This document shows, piece by piece, positions 7,858 through 16,103 of a stretch of DNA of 64,000 nt. Source of the DNA: CALACW01 sp963627915. GTDB taxonomy: Bacteria > Bacillota > Clostridia > Oscillospirales > Acutalibacteraceae. The position numbers were made by a program, and so were the translations under genes. The notes under the pieces were generated by a model, which saw only the letters and a list, made by a program, of their open reading frames with translations, was not told the origin of the DNA and did not search any database. The stretch lies in NCBI GenBank assembly GCA_963627915.1, contig CAVGCY010000056.1, positions 1 to 64,000 of the forward strand, in the 5' to 3' direction. The number at the start of each line of letters is the position of its first letter. The stretch's first letter is position 1.

Positions 7858-7874
7858 TTACTGTTTTCAACAAT

Positions 7875-7913
7875 AAAAAAATTCGGCGCGCCGATCGGTG
7901 TGCCGAATTTTTT
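7875..7913. terminator. Bidirectional terminator between convergent genes
   Basis: AAATTCGGC and GCCGAATTT arms with A-run before and T-run after serve both the oxidoreductase (+) and the lipid kinase gene (-). Confidence 0.85.
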
Positions 7914-7917
7914 ATTA

Positions 7918-8850
7918 TTAATCATTATTATCGAATATTTTGCTTTCGGGACTTAAAAGCTTTACCGCTTTATGTTCGGCTTTAATGTCCGCGACGCGTA
8001 TATTTCCGCCGTACTCACCGTCAAGCGACCAATCCGTACCCGAATCGAACGTAAATTTTATTTCGGAAGCCGACAGCGAAATAAGAGAATCGCCGTCATA
8101 CTCTCCCTTTACCATTTTTTTAAACATTGAAAAAGCTCCGAGCGCGCCGTTGATTTTTCTGACAAGCATTACTTCAAATTTACCGTCGTTTAATCTGACT
8201 TTATTTTTATCATATTTGAACATTCCGGCAACGCTGAGCGCGTTTGAAACCGCTCCGAAATAAAATTCGTCGTCGAGAACGATGCCGTCGTATTCAATTT
8301 TAATATGCTTCGGCTTTAATTCAAGCATTGTCGGCACCGTATTAAACAGAAAACCGTTTATCATGTACGCATTGTAGCCTAAAATATTTTTCATTTTCTG
8401 CGGAGTGGAATAAGATACGTGAGTTCCCGGCCCGAAACATGCGACATATGTAAATATACGCGAATTAAACGAACCTATGTCGTATTCGTTTATGCGTCCG
8501 GCCTCTATAACGCTCACAGCCTTGCGAACGTCCGACGGAATCGAAACCGTCGAGGCAAGATCGTTTGTAGACCCCATGGGAATATAGCCGACCGGAACGC
8601 CGATATCCGAATTAATAACTCCGCTTATAACCTCGTTGAGCGTTCCGTCCCCGCCGCACGCCGCTATTATGTCGTAATCCCCTGCGTAAATATACGCCAG
8701 CTCCTTTGCGTCGCCGCGGCAGACGGTATTTTTCACGGTAACCGAAAATCTGTCGCTGTCAAACATGCCGGCAACGGTATCGGGATGAACTCTTGCGCCG
8801 TTTCTTCCCGAACAGGGATTGCTTATTATCAGAATTTTTTTCTTATCCAT
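7918..8850 (-). CDS. Diacylglycerol/lipid kinase family protein (DagK/YegS-like)
   Basis: Transfers phosphate from ATP to a lipid or sphingoid-like substrate at the membrane. The 310-residue product has ISNPCSG near the N-terminus, the nucleotide-binding GGDGTLNEV motif at about 65-73 and PMGSTNDLA near 92-100, the conserved order of the DAGK catalytic domain. The C-terminal half has the second-domain features, including DGKFEVMLVRK and SLDGEYGG. It is four bases downstream of cdsA, so the two form a phospholipid operon: recycling diacylglycerol to phosphatidate and activating phosphatidate with CTP. GAGGT precedes the ATG. Confidence 0.85.
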   Translation of the reverse strand: MDKKKILIISNPCSGRNGARVHPDTVAGMFDSDRFSVTVKNTVCRGDAKELAYIYAGDYDIIAACGGDGTLNEVISGVINSDIGVPVGYIPMGSTNDLASTVSIPSDVRKAVSVIEAGRINEYDIGSFNSRIFTYVACFGPGTHVSYSTPQKMKNILGYNAYMINGFLFNTVPTMLELKPKHIKIEYDGIVLDDEFYFGAVSNALSVAGMFKYDKNKVRLNDGKFEVMLVRKINGALGAFSMFKKMVKGEYDGDSLISLSASEIKFTFDSGTDWSLDGEYGGNIRVADIKAEHKAVKLLSPESKIFDNND

Positions 8851-8854
8851 GCTT

Positions 8855-9697
8855 TTACCTCACAAGCGTCACCGCAAACGCCGGCAGAACAAACATGACA
8901 GAGTCGAATCTGTCGAGTATTCCGCCGTGACCGGGCATTAAATTGCTGAAATCCTTTATATTTCTGCTTCGTTTGATATATGAAAAGAACAAATCCCCGA
9001 GAGAACTCAGAAGCGTTCCGAACACAGATACCGCGATTATGACGGGCTGTAATCCGCTGACGTATTTTGAGATAATAAAGTACGCAAGAACGCCGAGTAT
9101 CGTCCCGCCGATAACGCCTCCGATAAATCCCTCTACGGTTTTATTCGGGCTTACGGATTTTATAAGCGGGTGTTTTCCGCAGATTCTGCCTGTAATCTGC
9201 GCGAACGTATCCGCGCCCCACGCGCATACATACGGAAAAATTATAAGAAGTTTTCCGTTATCCCCGGCTAAAATTTCAACGTTCAGCGAATTAATGACAG
9301 GAAAAACGGAAAATGAAAAAATCGAAAAAACAAGCTCGTCCGCATCGTTTTCTTTTTTGAAAAGGGATAAAAAAAACGAGAGAGCCAATGCGGCAAATAC
9401 CGTCAAAATAAACGTGTTTTTACTTAAATTAAAGAAGAACAGCCACGGATAAACGCATGAAGCTATGAAACCGGGAATTGAAATATTGTAATTTTTTAAA
9501 AACCCGAACGCGTTTGAAAACTCGTAATACATCATGGCGTTTACCGCGCTCACAAGCAGAGCAGTACCCCATAACGGCAGAAGGAATACGCACGCAAGGC
9601 ACAGCGCGATGCCGCAGACGGCGACAAGAGTTTTAACGGCAAACGGATATTTTTTTTCGGTCTTTTCTTCGATTTTTCGCTCTGTGGCTTCGGGCAT
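8855..9697 (-). CDS. cdsA: Phosphatidate cytidylyltransferase
   Basis: Makes CDP-diacylglycerol from phosphatidate and CTP, the branch point of phospholipid synthesis, in the membrane. The 280-residue protein has about six to eight hydrophobic segments, the SVSPNKTVEGFIGG region and the family signature SYIKRSRNIKDFSNLMPGHG followed by GILDRFDS near the C-terminus, containing the conserved K-D, H-G-G and D-R-x-D residues. GAGGAGG stands nine bases before ATG 9697. In many Firmicutes cdsA follows uppS; here it is paired with a lipid kinase gene instead, and uppS is not in the window. Confidence 0.92.
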   Translation of the reverse strand: MPEATERKIEEKTEKKYPFAVKTLVAVCGIALCLACVFLLPLWGTALLVSAVNAMMYYEFSNAFGFLKNYNISIPGFIASCVYPWLFFFNLSKNTFILTVFAALALSFFLSLFKKENDADELVFSIFSFSVFPVINSLNVEILAGDNGKLLIIFPYVCAWGADTFAQITGRICGKHPLIKSVSPNKTVEGFIGGVIGGTILGVLAYFIISKYVSGLQPVIIAVSVFGTLLSSLGDLFFSYIKRSRNIKDFSNLMPGHGGILDRFDSVMFVLPAFAVTLVR

Positions 9698-9785
9698 AAC
9701 AAATCCTCCTCGTTAAAGCTGATTTATTATGGCTCTTTTTTGTAAACTGTTTATGAACACCTTAATAAAATGTTTATTATTATAC

Positions 9786-9823
9786 GACAAAAAAAGAGAA
9801 TCCGTCAAAAAAGTCGGATTCCC
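9786..9823 (-). terminator. Terminator of the dockerin/cysteine-peptidase-like gene
   Basis: GAGAATCCG and CGGATTCCC pair; on the minus strand the stem is followed by seven T. It separates the secreted-protein gene from cdsA downstream. Confidence 0.8.
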
Positions 9824-9882
9824 GATAAAATGTATAATTCTTCACATTGGTATGCAATAATATATCTCCGATAGATTATCGT

Positions 9883-11415
9883 TTACCTTTTATACGAGTC
9901 GGACGTTATCGATATGTTCGACACATACATCGTCCTGCCCCAGTCTATACCGCACTGATGATCCCAGTTGCACTCGGCAACGACTATCATATCATCGTCC
10001 GCCGTGATATATCCCGAATACGAGCTGTATCCCATTATCTCGCCCTTCTTGATTTTTGCTATTACAAAAACGGAGTGGTGCGGCAGAATGCGGAGATAAT
10101 CTCCGACCTCTATTTCGTTCTTGTCTGAGAAATAATTATAATTCCTGTCAGAACCGTAGACCTCGTTGCTCAACATGGCGGCAAAACCCGCGCACTGCCC
10201 CTTGCATGAGGCGGGATACGTCGGCAGATTGTGGTCGCACGGAATTTCCGAAACATACGGATATTTACCGCTTTTTTCATTGTTGTTATAATAATATCCT
10301 GTGGGATACTTTTTTGACAAAGCGATAATCTTGGACTGAACATCGGTTACCACCGTCGCGCCGTATGCAAGCTCAAAATCGCCCGCAGTATATTTAATAA
10401 CGGCAAATCCGGCTTTTTTTGCCGTTACGACGCCGTCGGAGGATACCGACGCAATTGAATCGTCGGACGAGGTCCATTCGCCCTTAACGCCCCTGAACAC
10501 AACGTTTGCTGTAAATTCCTTCTTATCGCCGACGTTCATAAAGCTATCCTCCGCATTCGCATCCGACCAGTCGGTATCCCATGACGTAAATGCGTTTCTG
10601 CACGATGAAGAATCGGAGTCAACCGTAACGGAGTCCTCCGTTACGCGATATGACAGGAACTGTTCTTCATCCATATTCATATAACTCGGAGAGCCTGCGG
10701 AATATGACGACGAATCCTCATCGCTATAAAACCAGATTGTATATGTTCCCTCGTCCGCTTCTTCCAGCTTAAAATATCTTTTTATTCCGTTGCCGGTCAT
10801 ATAAAACGTGCCGTCCTCGTCGGAATTTATGTCGGCGTCAACAGCCTCGGCAAGGTAGTTGTCGTTAATATAAACCATATATATTCCGAAGAGTTTGCAA
10901 TAGTGAAGCTTTTCAAGTCCGTTTGACTGCATATCATAAAAATAGACCCATTTGCCCAGCTCGTCCTCGCCCTCAAGAGCTTTTACGGGGCTGAGAGCGG
11001 TTGTATTTTCAAGCTTTGCCGAATAACGCAAAATAATCCGCGCGTCGGCCGCCGTAACCTTTCCGTCGCCGTTTGCGTCAGCGTAAAGCGTAACCCCGAC
11101 AGTACCCGCGGACGCGATTTTAGCCGAAAGCCTCAGCGTTATACGTGCGTCGGCGGCCGAAACCCTGCCATCTCCGTCCACGTCGCCCGTACGGACGGCA
11201 TTTTCATCATTTTCGTCCGTCTTGTCCGCGACGGACTTCGGTTCGCCGGAATCGGACGCATTTTCCGGCGGCTCGGACGCTGTCACAGGTTCAAAGTACT
11301 CAAACGTGCTTTCCTCTCCGTAATCGGACGTTGAACTCTCAACGGCAAACGCGTTCAGCGGGAAAACCGACAAAATTAAAATAATTGAAAGGCAAATATA
11401 AAAATATTTTTTCAT
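9883..11415 (-). CDS. Secreted dockerin-repeat protein with Ig-like domain and cysteine-peptidase-like C-terminus
   Basis: A 510-residue exported protein. Residues 1-24 are a signal peptide ending NAFA. An acidic linker leads to two calcium-binding dockerin-type repeats (TGDVDGDGRVSAADARITLR at about 77-96; ADANGDGKVTAADARIILR at about 112-130), the pair that normally binds a cohesin. Then come a region without a recognised fold, a BIG2-like Ig domain (SSDDSIASVSSDGVVTAKKAG) and a C-terminal domain with GQCAGFA, PHHSVFV and AECNWDHQC. The Cys, His and polar residues in that order resemble CHAP/NlpC-type peptidases, but this is inference. Dockerins are more often C-terminal; here they are N-terminal. 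Confidence 0.75.
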   Translation of the reverse strand: MKKYFYICLSIILILSVFPLNAFAVESSTSDYGEESTFEYFEPVTASEPPENASDSGEPKSVADKTDENDENAVRTGDVDGDGRVSAADARITLRLSAKIASAGTVGVTLYADANGDGKVTAADARIILRYSAKLENTTALSPVKALEGEDELGKWVYFYDMQSNGLEKLHYCKLFGIYMVYINDNYLAEAVDADINSDEDGTFYMTGNGIKRYFKLEEADEGTYTIWFYSDEDSSSYSAGSPSYMNMDEEQFLSYRVTEDSVTVDSDSSSCRNAFTSWDTDWSDANAEDSFMNVGDKKEFTANVVFRGVKGEWTSSDDSIASVSSDGVVTAKKAGFAVIKYTAGDFELAYGATVVTDVQSKIIALSKKYPTGYYYNNNEKSGKYPYVSEIPCDHNLPTYPASCKGQCAGFAAMLSNEVYGSDRNYNYFSDKNEIEVGDYLRILPHHSVFVIAKIKKGEIMGYSSYSGYITADDDMIVVAECNWDHQCGIDWGRTMYVSNISITSDSYKR

Positions 11416-11555
11416 AAAATCACCGTTTTTACTTTATTCTTTAGTCATTTTACCATTTTTATATAATAATGTCAACATATATATTACTTTCATTTCATTG
11501 ACGACCGGGAAATTTAATTATATAATTAACAATAAAACGATATGAGGAGAATGTT

Positions 11556-12029
11556 ATGACTGCAGAGAATTTTTTTACCGTTTTGGGCTTTAACGAATTC
11601 GGGTTAAAAGTATAGCAAAAGAGAGTCGAACCCATAAGGTTTATATCCACCCTCTTTCCGCTTCGACTGCGTTAAAGAAACTTGAAAGCCGTTAGGCTTC
11701 CTGCGTTCCTTTGCCTTGCCGAAACGAAAATATGATTGATATAAACTGCCCCCGCACCCAAAATACAGCGGATTGCGTCTATGGGAACGGTTCTTTTCCG
11801 CAGGAATACTGTCGTATTTCAAGGAAAAAACCGTTCTCAGAGGCGTGAGCCGGTGCGTTTTGGGCTTATGGAGTTCGACTCTCTTTTGCTATACCTGATG
11901 GATCTTTTCGGCGAAAAAAATATGTTCTACGCGGGCGGCCGCACATTCGTTTTCACCGTCGTCAACGGCGAGGAAACGGTTTCGAGATATGAACAAAAGG
12001 GATATTATTACGACAGCAGCGAATTTTAA
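11556..12029 (+). pseudogene. Small gene interrupted by a MITE (64 codons if restored)
   Basis: ATG 11556 has a good ribosome site (TGAGGAG, 11542-11548) and encodes MTAENFFTVLGFNEFGLKV before meeting a TAG made by the inserted element at 11613. The other half resumes at TAC 11892, in the frame YLMDLFGEKNMFYAGGRTF, and ends at TAA 12029. Removing the element with one copy of its TA target joins the halves in frame, giving a 64-residue acidic/aromatic protein ending YYYDSSEF. So the gene was intact before insertion. The family is unknown. Read-through from inside the element could still express the C-terminal part (frame 11781-12029). Confidence 0.8.
11613..11891. mobile_element. 279-bp MITE with ~26-bp terminal inverted repeats and TA target duplication
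   Basis: The ends read TAGCAAAAGAGAGTCGAAC and GTTCGACTCTCTTTTGCTA and continue as inverted repeats for about 26 bp with one indel (AACCCATAAG against CTTATGGAGTT). TA stands on both sides (11611-11612 and 11892-11893), as expected for Tc1/mariner/IS630-type transposases. There is no transposase gene inside, so it is non-autonomous. A shorter copy lies at 52421-52558; the two share about 58 bases at the left end (one mismatch) and about 80 at the right end. Confidence 0.88.
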
Positions 12030-12067
12030 TATCCCGGAAATTTTCGGATTTTTAATAAAAAAATACC

Positions 12068-12124
12068 GCCGTTTGATAAAAGACGGCATAAATCCGCCCG
12101 AATCACAAACGATTCGGGCGGATT
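12068..12124. terminator. Two hairpins between convergent genes
   Basis: GCCGT/ACGGC (12068-12087) and the longer AATCCGCCCGAATC/GATTCGGGCGGATT (12091-12124) lie between the disrupted small gene and the convergent gene at 12166. Neither has a strong T-run; the second stem has 14 pairs. Confidence 0.55.
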
Positions 12125-12165
12125 CTCATACACTTATAAAACCCATGCCGTCTGTCATATTAAAA

Positions 12166-12612
12166 TCAAAAACAGCCGAGGTATGCTTTCATTCTCTGCG
12201 CATTGTTTTCTTCAGCGGTAATAAGCTCATAGCCTATCGCCTTGATGTTCTGCGAAACGTCATTATATTCCTTAATGGTTCTCGTCATGTCGATAACGCC
12301 CATGATACTTCCCTGAATCATCATTTCGGCTATCTTGTCCGGCGTTTTGTCGAACAATGTGTTCATAACCGTGCCGGTCTTTACTCCCATTTTCGACATC
12401 GCGGAATTGTCCTTCGGTTTTTCGGACATTTTTTCAAGCTCGGCGGCGGCTTTACCGCTTATTGATTCGTACTGCTTTTTCTGCGTCGCGAGATCGGATA
12501 AAAGGCCGCTGTTTTCGGTTCGCTCGGTAACGTACGTTATCGAATCCTCCGCCATTTTCGCGTTCTGATAAATCCTGTTTAAAAATTCGGCGTTTTTTGA
12601 GTTGTCGGACAT
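12166..12612 (-). CDS. Helical protein of unknown function, possible ferritin-like fold
   Basis: A 148-residue protein from ATG 12612, chosen because AAAGGA lies eleven bases upstream; the frame extends to 12666 without support. It is almost entirely helical: NAEFLNRIYQNAKMAEDSITYV, LLSDLATQKKQYESISGKAAAELEKM, a central KTPDKIAEMMIQGSIMGVIDMTRTI segment, and a C-terminal NAQRMKAYL. The length and four-helix pattern recall small ferritin-like proteins, but the usual metal ligands are not obvious. No signal peptide. It stands alone between a broken gene and a secreted-protein gene. Expression as a stress protein is only a guess. Confidence 0.65.
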   Translation of the reverse strand: MSDNSKNAEFLNRIYQNAKMAEDSITYVTERTENSGLLSDLATQKKQYESISGKAAAELEKMSEKPKDNSAMSKMGVKTGTVMNTLFDKTPDKIAEMMIQGSIMGVIDMTRTIKEYNDVSQNIKAIGYELITAEENNAQRMKAYLGCF

Positions 12613-12690
12613 AAAAAAATCATTCCTTTCCCGATTATTTTTTGCAGGAAAGAAATGATTATGCAAACAGGAACTGTCGGAACAGATTTT

Positions 12691-14436
12691 TTACAATTCA
12701 TTTTCGAGCTTTGCACAGAATCTGAGCACACGCCTTGCCTCCGACGCTGTTATTTTTCCGTCCGAATCCAAGTCGCCGAAATCGATTTGCTCCTTAAAAG
12801 GCGAATAAATTTTACCCGCCGTTCTGAGCATATCCCTTGCGTCCGATGCGCCGACTGTTCCGTTCAGGTCAAAATCGCCTTTCTGAGATTCAATGCGGCA
12901 TTCGCCCGTAATGCCGTCCGTTATACATCCGGGGTATACCGTTACTCTCGACGTACTGCCATCTTTAAATTTAAGCGTGTAGCCGCCCGGTGCAATCAGA
13001 TAGCCGGTACATCCGGGATATTCGGCGTCGATACCGAAAAACGAGTTTCCGTTTATATCAGCAAATGCCATATTTGAATTGCGCTCCGTTTTGCCGTCGT
13101 ATCCCGAATTTGTTGTTGTGTACGCCGTAAGACATTGCATATCCTCAAAAATCCGCATATTTGCTTCAGGTTCAATAACCGTTCTTATCGCTCCCGCCGT
13201 TACGCCCGAAGCATATTCAAGCCCCGTCGGCGAAACCGCCCGGGTCATTTTTTCATCCTCGATCTCTGCGCTGAAAACCGTTTCATAATCAAATTCGATA
13301 TTCGGAAAATTGATCTTATTGACCTGCGAAAGTTTAAAATAATAAGTCTGTCCGACTGTCGGCATATATTCCCCTTCCGAAACGCCGAAATATGCTCTGC
13401 CGTCGGACGAGGTCGTTATGCTCGAAACCTTATTTCGGCAGCTGTCGGACAAGTAAACATCAAACGTGACGCCCGGACAGCCGAACGCAATTTCTTTTTC
13501 AAGCGACGGAATATAGCGGACGCTCTTTGCCTCCGCAAATGCAAAGCCGCGCTTTCTTGTATTTTCAAATGAAACGCTTTGATTCTGTTCGGAATATGAA
13601 ATCACAACCGTTTTTTTCGTAACGCCGGCCTTGTATCCGTCAGGAACGGACTTTTCAACAATATCGTAAGTTCCGTACGCGAGATTTATGCTGCTGCCGG
13701 AATTTACGGTAGCATAGAGATGACCGCCCGGATTCATATAAATATCAAACTGCGCATCAAGACGGTTTGAATCCTCGTCCGTCAAATCCACATTGAGAGT
13801 TCCCATACCGGGACATGCCTTTACAACAAAAAACTTGACAACCGGTGCACCCGAGCATATTTCCGACATAATATTATAGTCGCCCGAACAGTGCCAGAAC
13901 CAATCGGATTTTCCGTCGCCCCAGTACACGCCTATATGATTCTGACCGTGCGGGCGAAGCTCGGCATTGCAGAACATCAAAATAATATCGCCCCTGCTCA
14001 TAACTCCGCTTTCCAAAGCCTCGTTTTTATTATCGAACATATAATATTTAATGGAGTTTTCTCTGAGAACGCCGTACCATCCGCGAGGATTTGCAATCGA
14101 AAATATCTGATAATTCGACGGATTGCCTCCGGAGCGGACAACACATGACTTCAATATGTGCCATACGAAGCCCGAACAGTTCATGCCGGGAACGCCGTTA
14201 TACGAAATATCACCGTTGGGCGAACGCCAGTCGCCTCCGTAATAGGGAGTGGTAAGATAATAATCGTCGCTTTCATGACTGTACAGATAATCCATGTAGC
14301 TTTCGTATGAAAATCCGTAGTATTCCGACAGCGAACGCGTGCCTTCAGCGGACGCGAAGACAGGAAGCACAGTCATCAGAACGGTAAAAGTCAAAACCGC
14401 AGCGGCAATAAATTTTTTTATATTTCTCACAAACAT
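12691..14436 (-). CDS. Secreted NlpC/P60-like peptidase with prealbumin-like repeats and C-terminal dockerin
   Basis: A 581-residue exported protein (ATG 14436, GAGGT upstream; signal peptide ending about residue 30, VFASAEG). The catalytic domain has MNCSGFVWHIL (C87), a GDIILMF strand, NHIGVYWGDG (H167) and WFWHCSG (H182), the Cys-His-His order of NlpC/P60 enzymes that cut peptidoglycan peptides. Two or more prealbumin/Cna_B-like beta domains follow (TLNVDLTDEDSNRLDAQFDI; VPDGYKAG), and then two dockerin repeats at the end (GDFDLNGTVGASDARDML; GDLDSDGKITASEARRVLR). Together these suggest a cell-wall enzyme displayed on a cohesin-bearing partner. Lipid or sugar targets are less likely. Confidence 0.8.
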   Translation of the reverse strand: MFVRNIKKFIAAAVLTFTVLMTVLPVFASAEGTRSLSEYYGFSYESYMDYLYSHESDDYYLTTPYYGGDWRSPNGDISYNGVPGMNCSGFVWHILKSCVVRSGGNPSNYQIFSIANPRGWYGVLRENSIKYYMFDNKNEALESGVMSRGDIILMFCNAELRPHGQNHIGVYWGDGKSDWFWHCSGDYNIMSEICSGAPVVKFFVVKACPGMGTLNVDLTDEDSNRLDAQFDIYMNPGGHLYATVNSGSSINLAYGTYDIVEKSVPDGYKAGVTKKTVVISYSEQNQSVSFENTRKRGFAFAEAKSVRYIPSLEKEIAFGCPGVTFDVYLSDSCRNKVSSITTSSDGRAYFGVSEGEYMPTVGQTYYFKLSQVNKINFPNIEFDYETVFSAEIEDEKMTRAVSPTGLEYASGVTAGAIRTVIEPEANMRIFEDMQCLTAYTTTNSGYDGKTERNSNMAFADINGNSFFGIDAEYPGCTGYLIAPGGYTLKFKDGSTSRVTVYPGCITDGITGECRIESQKGDFDLNGTVGASDARDMLRTAGKIYSPFKEQIDFGDLDSDGKITASEARRVLRFCAKLENEL

Positions 14437-14574
14437 GCGATACCTCGGTCCGTTATAAATTAAGTGAACAATATTATAAGGACAAAAAAGCATGATGTCA
14501 ATAAAATGGGAACGAAATGCGAAAAATCAGCTCGAAATGCAATAATTTGTCATGGCGTATTATTGTTTGTGTCA

Positions 14575-14599
14575 ACATTCCGTCATTCGTCATAGACTG
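14575..14599 (+). promoter_or_regulatory. Possible sigma-K promoter for dpaAB
   Basis: CATAGACTG (14591-14599) matches the sigma-K -10 pattern CATAnnnTA except for the last base, with AC about 14 bases upstream. Sporulation-stage control of dipicolinate synthesis in the mother cell would be expected. Confidence 0.35.
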
Positions 14600-14616
14600 A
14601 AACAGGAGGAATGTAC

Positions 14617-15474
14617 ATGAATAAAGATTATGAATTTCTTATCGCAGGCGGCGACCTGCGGCAATTATATATGGAAAAATATCTTAAAAATCTCGGATAC
14701 AGGGTTTGTTCCGTATTCCTTACGCCGGGGGACGGTAATACAAATGAAAATTTAAAAAATCTGATAAGGAAAAGCAAATATATAATTCTCCCGCTCCCCG
14801 TCAGCCGTGACCGTCAGAGCATTAACACGTCAATGAGCGAGAAAAAACTGACGTTTGCGGCGTTTGCGGACTGTATCGAAAACGGAGATACGGTATTTGC
14901 CGGAATGGCTGACGATAAATTCAGAACCGCGCTTGAAATGAAGGGCGCTGTTGTTCATGATTATTTCAAACGTGAAGACCTTGCATTTGCAAACGCCGTT
15001 CCGACCGCTGAGGGCGTGGTTTCCGTCATAAAAGACAACGTTCCGTTTACGATTCATTCGAGCCGTACGGCGGTAACGGGATACGGCAGATGCGGCGCAG
15101 CGACCGCAAATTTACTAAAAGCCATGAACAGCCGCGTCACCGTTTCGGTGAGAAGCTCCGCGCAGTACGCCAAGGCAAAAGCCGACGGACACAAAGTCTG
15201 TTTTTTAAAGGACTTGGCCAATCATGCCGGCGAATTTGATATTATTATAAACACTGTTCCCGCCCCCGTTATCGGCAGGGATATTCTCAACCGGGTACGG
15301 CGCGGCACGCTGATAATAGAAACCGCGTCCGCACCGTTCGGAGTCGATTTTGAATCTGCACGAGAAATGGATATCAAGGTTATAAAGGCAAGCTCTCTCC
15401 CCGGAAAAACAGCTCCGGCCGCCGCGGGAAAAATAATAGCCGACGTAATAATTCAGATGATCAGGGAGGGATAG
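14617..15474 (+). CDS. dpaA: Dipicolinate synthase subunit A
   Basis: With DpaB it oxidises dihydrodipicolinate-pathway product to dipicolinic acid, which loads the spore core with calcium. The 285-residue protein has an N-terminal AGGDLRQLY motif typical of the family, a central dinucleotide-binding stretch (VTGYGRCGAATANLLKAM) and a C-terminal IIINTVPAPVIGRDIL region like that of SpoVFA. I chose ATG 14617 because AGGAGG (14604-14609) is seven bases away; the ATG at 14611 is too close. It precedes dpaB by one base. Their presence marks the organism as a spore former. Classical order adds asd and dapA downstream; these are absent here. Confidence 0.9.
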   Translation: MNKDYEFLIAGGDLRQLYMEKYLKNLGYRVCSVFLTPGDGNTNENLKNLIRKSKYIILPLPVSRDRQSINTSMSEKKLTFAAFADCIENGDTVFAGMADDKFRTALEMKGAVVHDYFKREDLAFANAVPTAEGVVSVIKDNVPFTIHSSRTAVTGYGRCGAATANLLKAMNSRVTVSVRSSAQYAKAKADGHKVCFLKDLANHAGEFDIIINTVPAPVIGRDILNRVRRGTLIIETASAPFGVDFESAREMDIKVIKASSLPGKTAPAAAGKIIADVIIQMIREG

Positions 15475-15475
15475 C

Positions 15476-16063
15476 ATGGACACGATAAAAGCCGGATTCG
15501 CAATATGCGGTTCGTTCTGCACGTTTTCAAAAGCAACGGAAAGCATTGAAAATTTAATCAATAAGGGAGTGGAAATCATACCGATTATGTCATACAACGC
15601 ATACTCGACCGACACTCGTTTCGGGAAAGCGAAGGAGCATATAGAAAAAATCGAAAGCCTGTGTTCGAGAAAAATAATCCGTACTCTCACCGGCGCGGAA
15701 CCGATAGGACCGAAAAAAATAATCGACGCGCTGATAATAGAGCCGTGCACGGGCAACACGCTTGCAAAGCTTGCGTCGGGAATCGCAGACACGCCCGTAA
15801 CGCTTTCGGCAAAATCGATTTTAAGAAATTCAAAGCCCGTAATAATTGCCGTTTCAACAAACGACGCGCTCGGGAATGCGGCAAAAAACATAGGCGCACT
15901 CCAGAACGCGAAGAATATATATTTTGTTCCGTACGGACAGGACGATCCGGCAAATAAACCGAACTCGCTTGCCGCGGATTTTTCATTGACGTACAATACG
16001 CTGATTGAAGCCCTGAACGGCAGACAAATTCAGCCTGTGATAAACAATAACTTATTGAATTAA
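15476..16063 (+). CDS. dpaB: Dipicolinate synthase subunit B (flavoprotein)
   Basis: The flavin-binding partner of DpaA in dipicolinate formation. The 195-residue protein begins KAGFAICGSFCTFSKA, the flavoprotein nucleotide-binding start, and carries TGAEPIGPKKIIDALIIEPC and TGNTLAKLASGIADTPVTLS, regular features of the SpoVFB/HFCD flavoprotein fold, then NIYFVPYGQDDPANKPNSL near the end. Its length is usual for the family. GGGAGGG precedes the ATG and the gap to dpaA is one base, so the two are co-translated. A convergent ATP-grasp gene follows with about 40 bases between. Confidence 0.9.
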   Translation: MDTIKAGFAICGSFCTFSKATESIENLINKGVEIIPIMSYNAYSTDTRFGKAKEHIEKIESLCSRKIIRTLTGAEPIGPKKIIDALIIEPCTGNTLAKLASGIADTPVTLSAKSILRNSKPVIIAVSTNDALGNAAKNIGALQNAKNIYFVPYGQDDPANKPNSLAADFSLTYNTLIEALNGRQIQPVINNNLLN

Positions 16064-16103
16064 CGCACAATTAATTATTGTTTCGGCGATTGGCGGTCGG
16101 CGG

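Noticed and set aside
15205..15996. 263-codon minus-strand frame across dpaA/dpaB
   Set aside because: Lies opposite two well-identified genes; it arises from their codon pattern.
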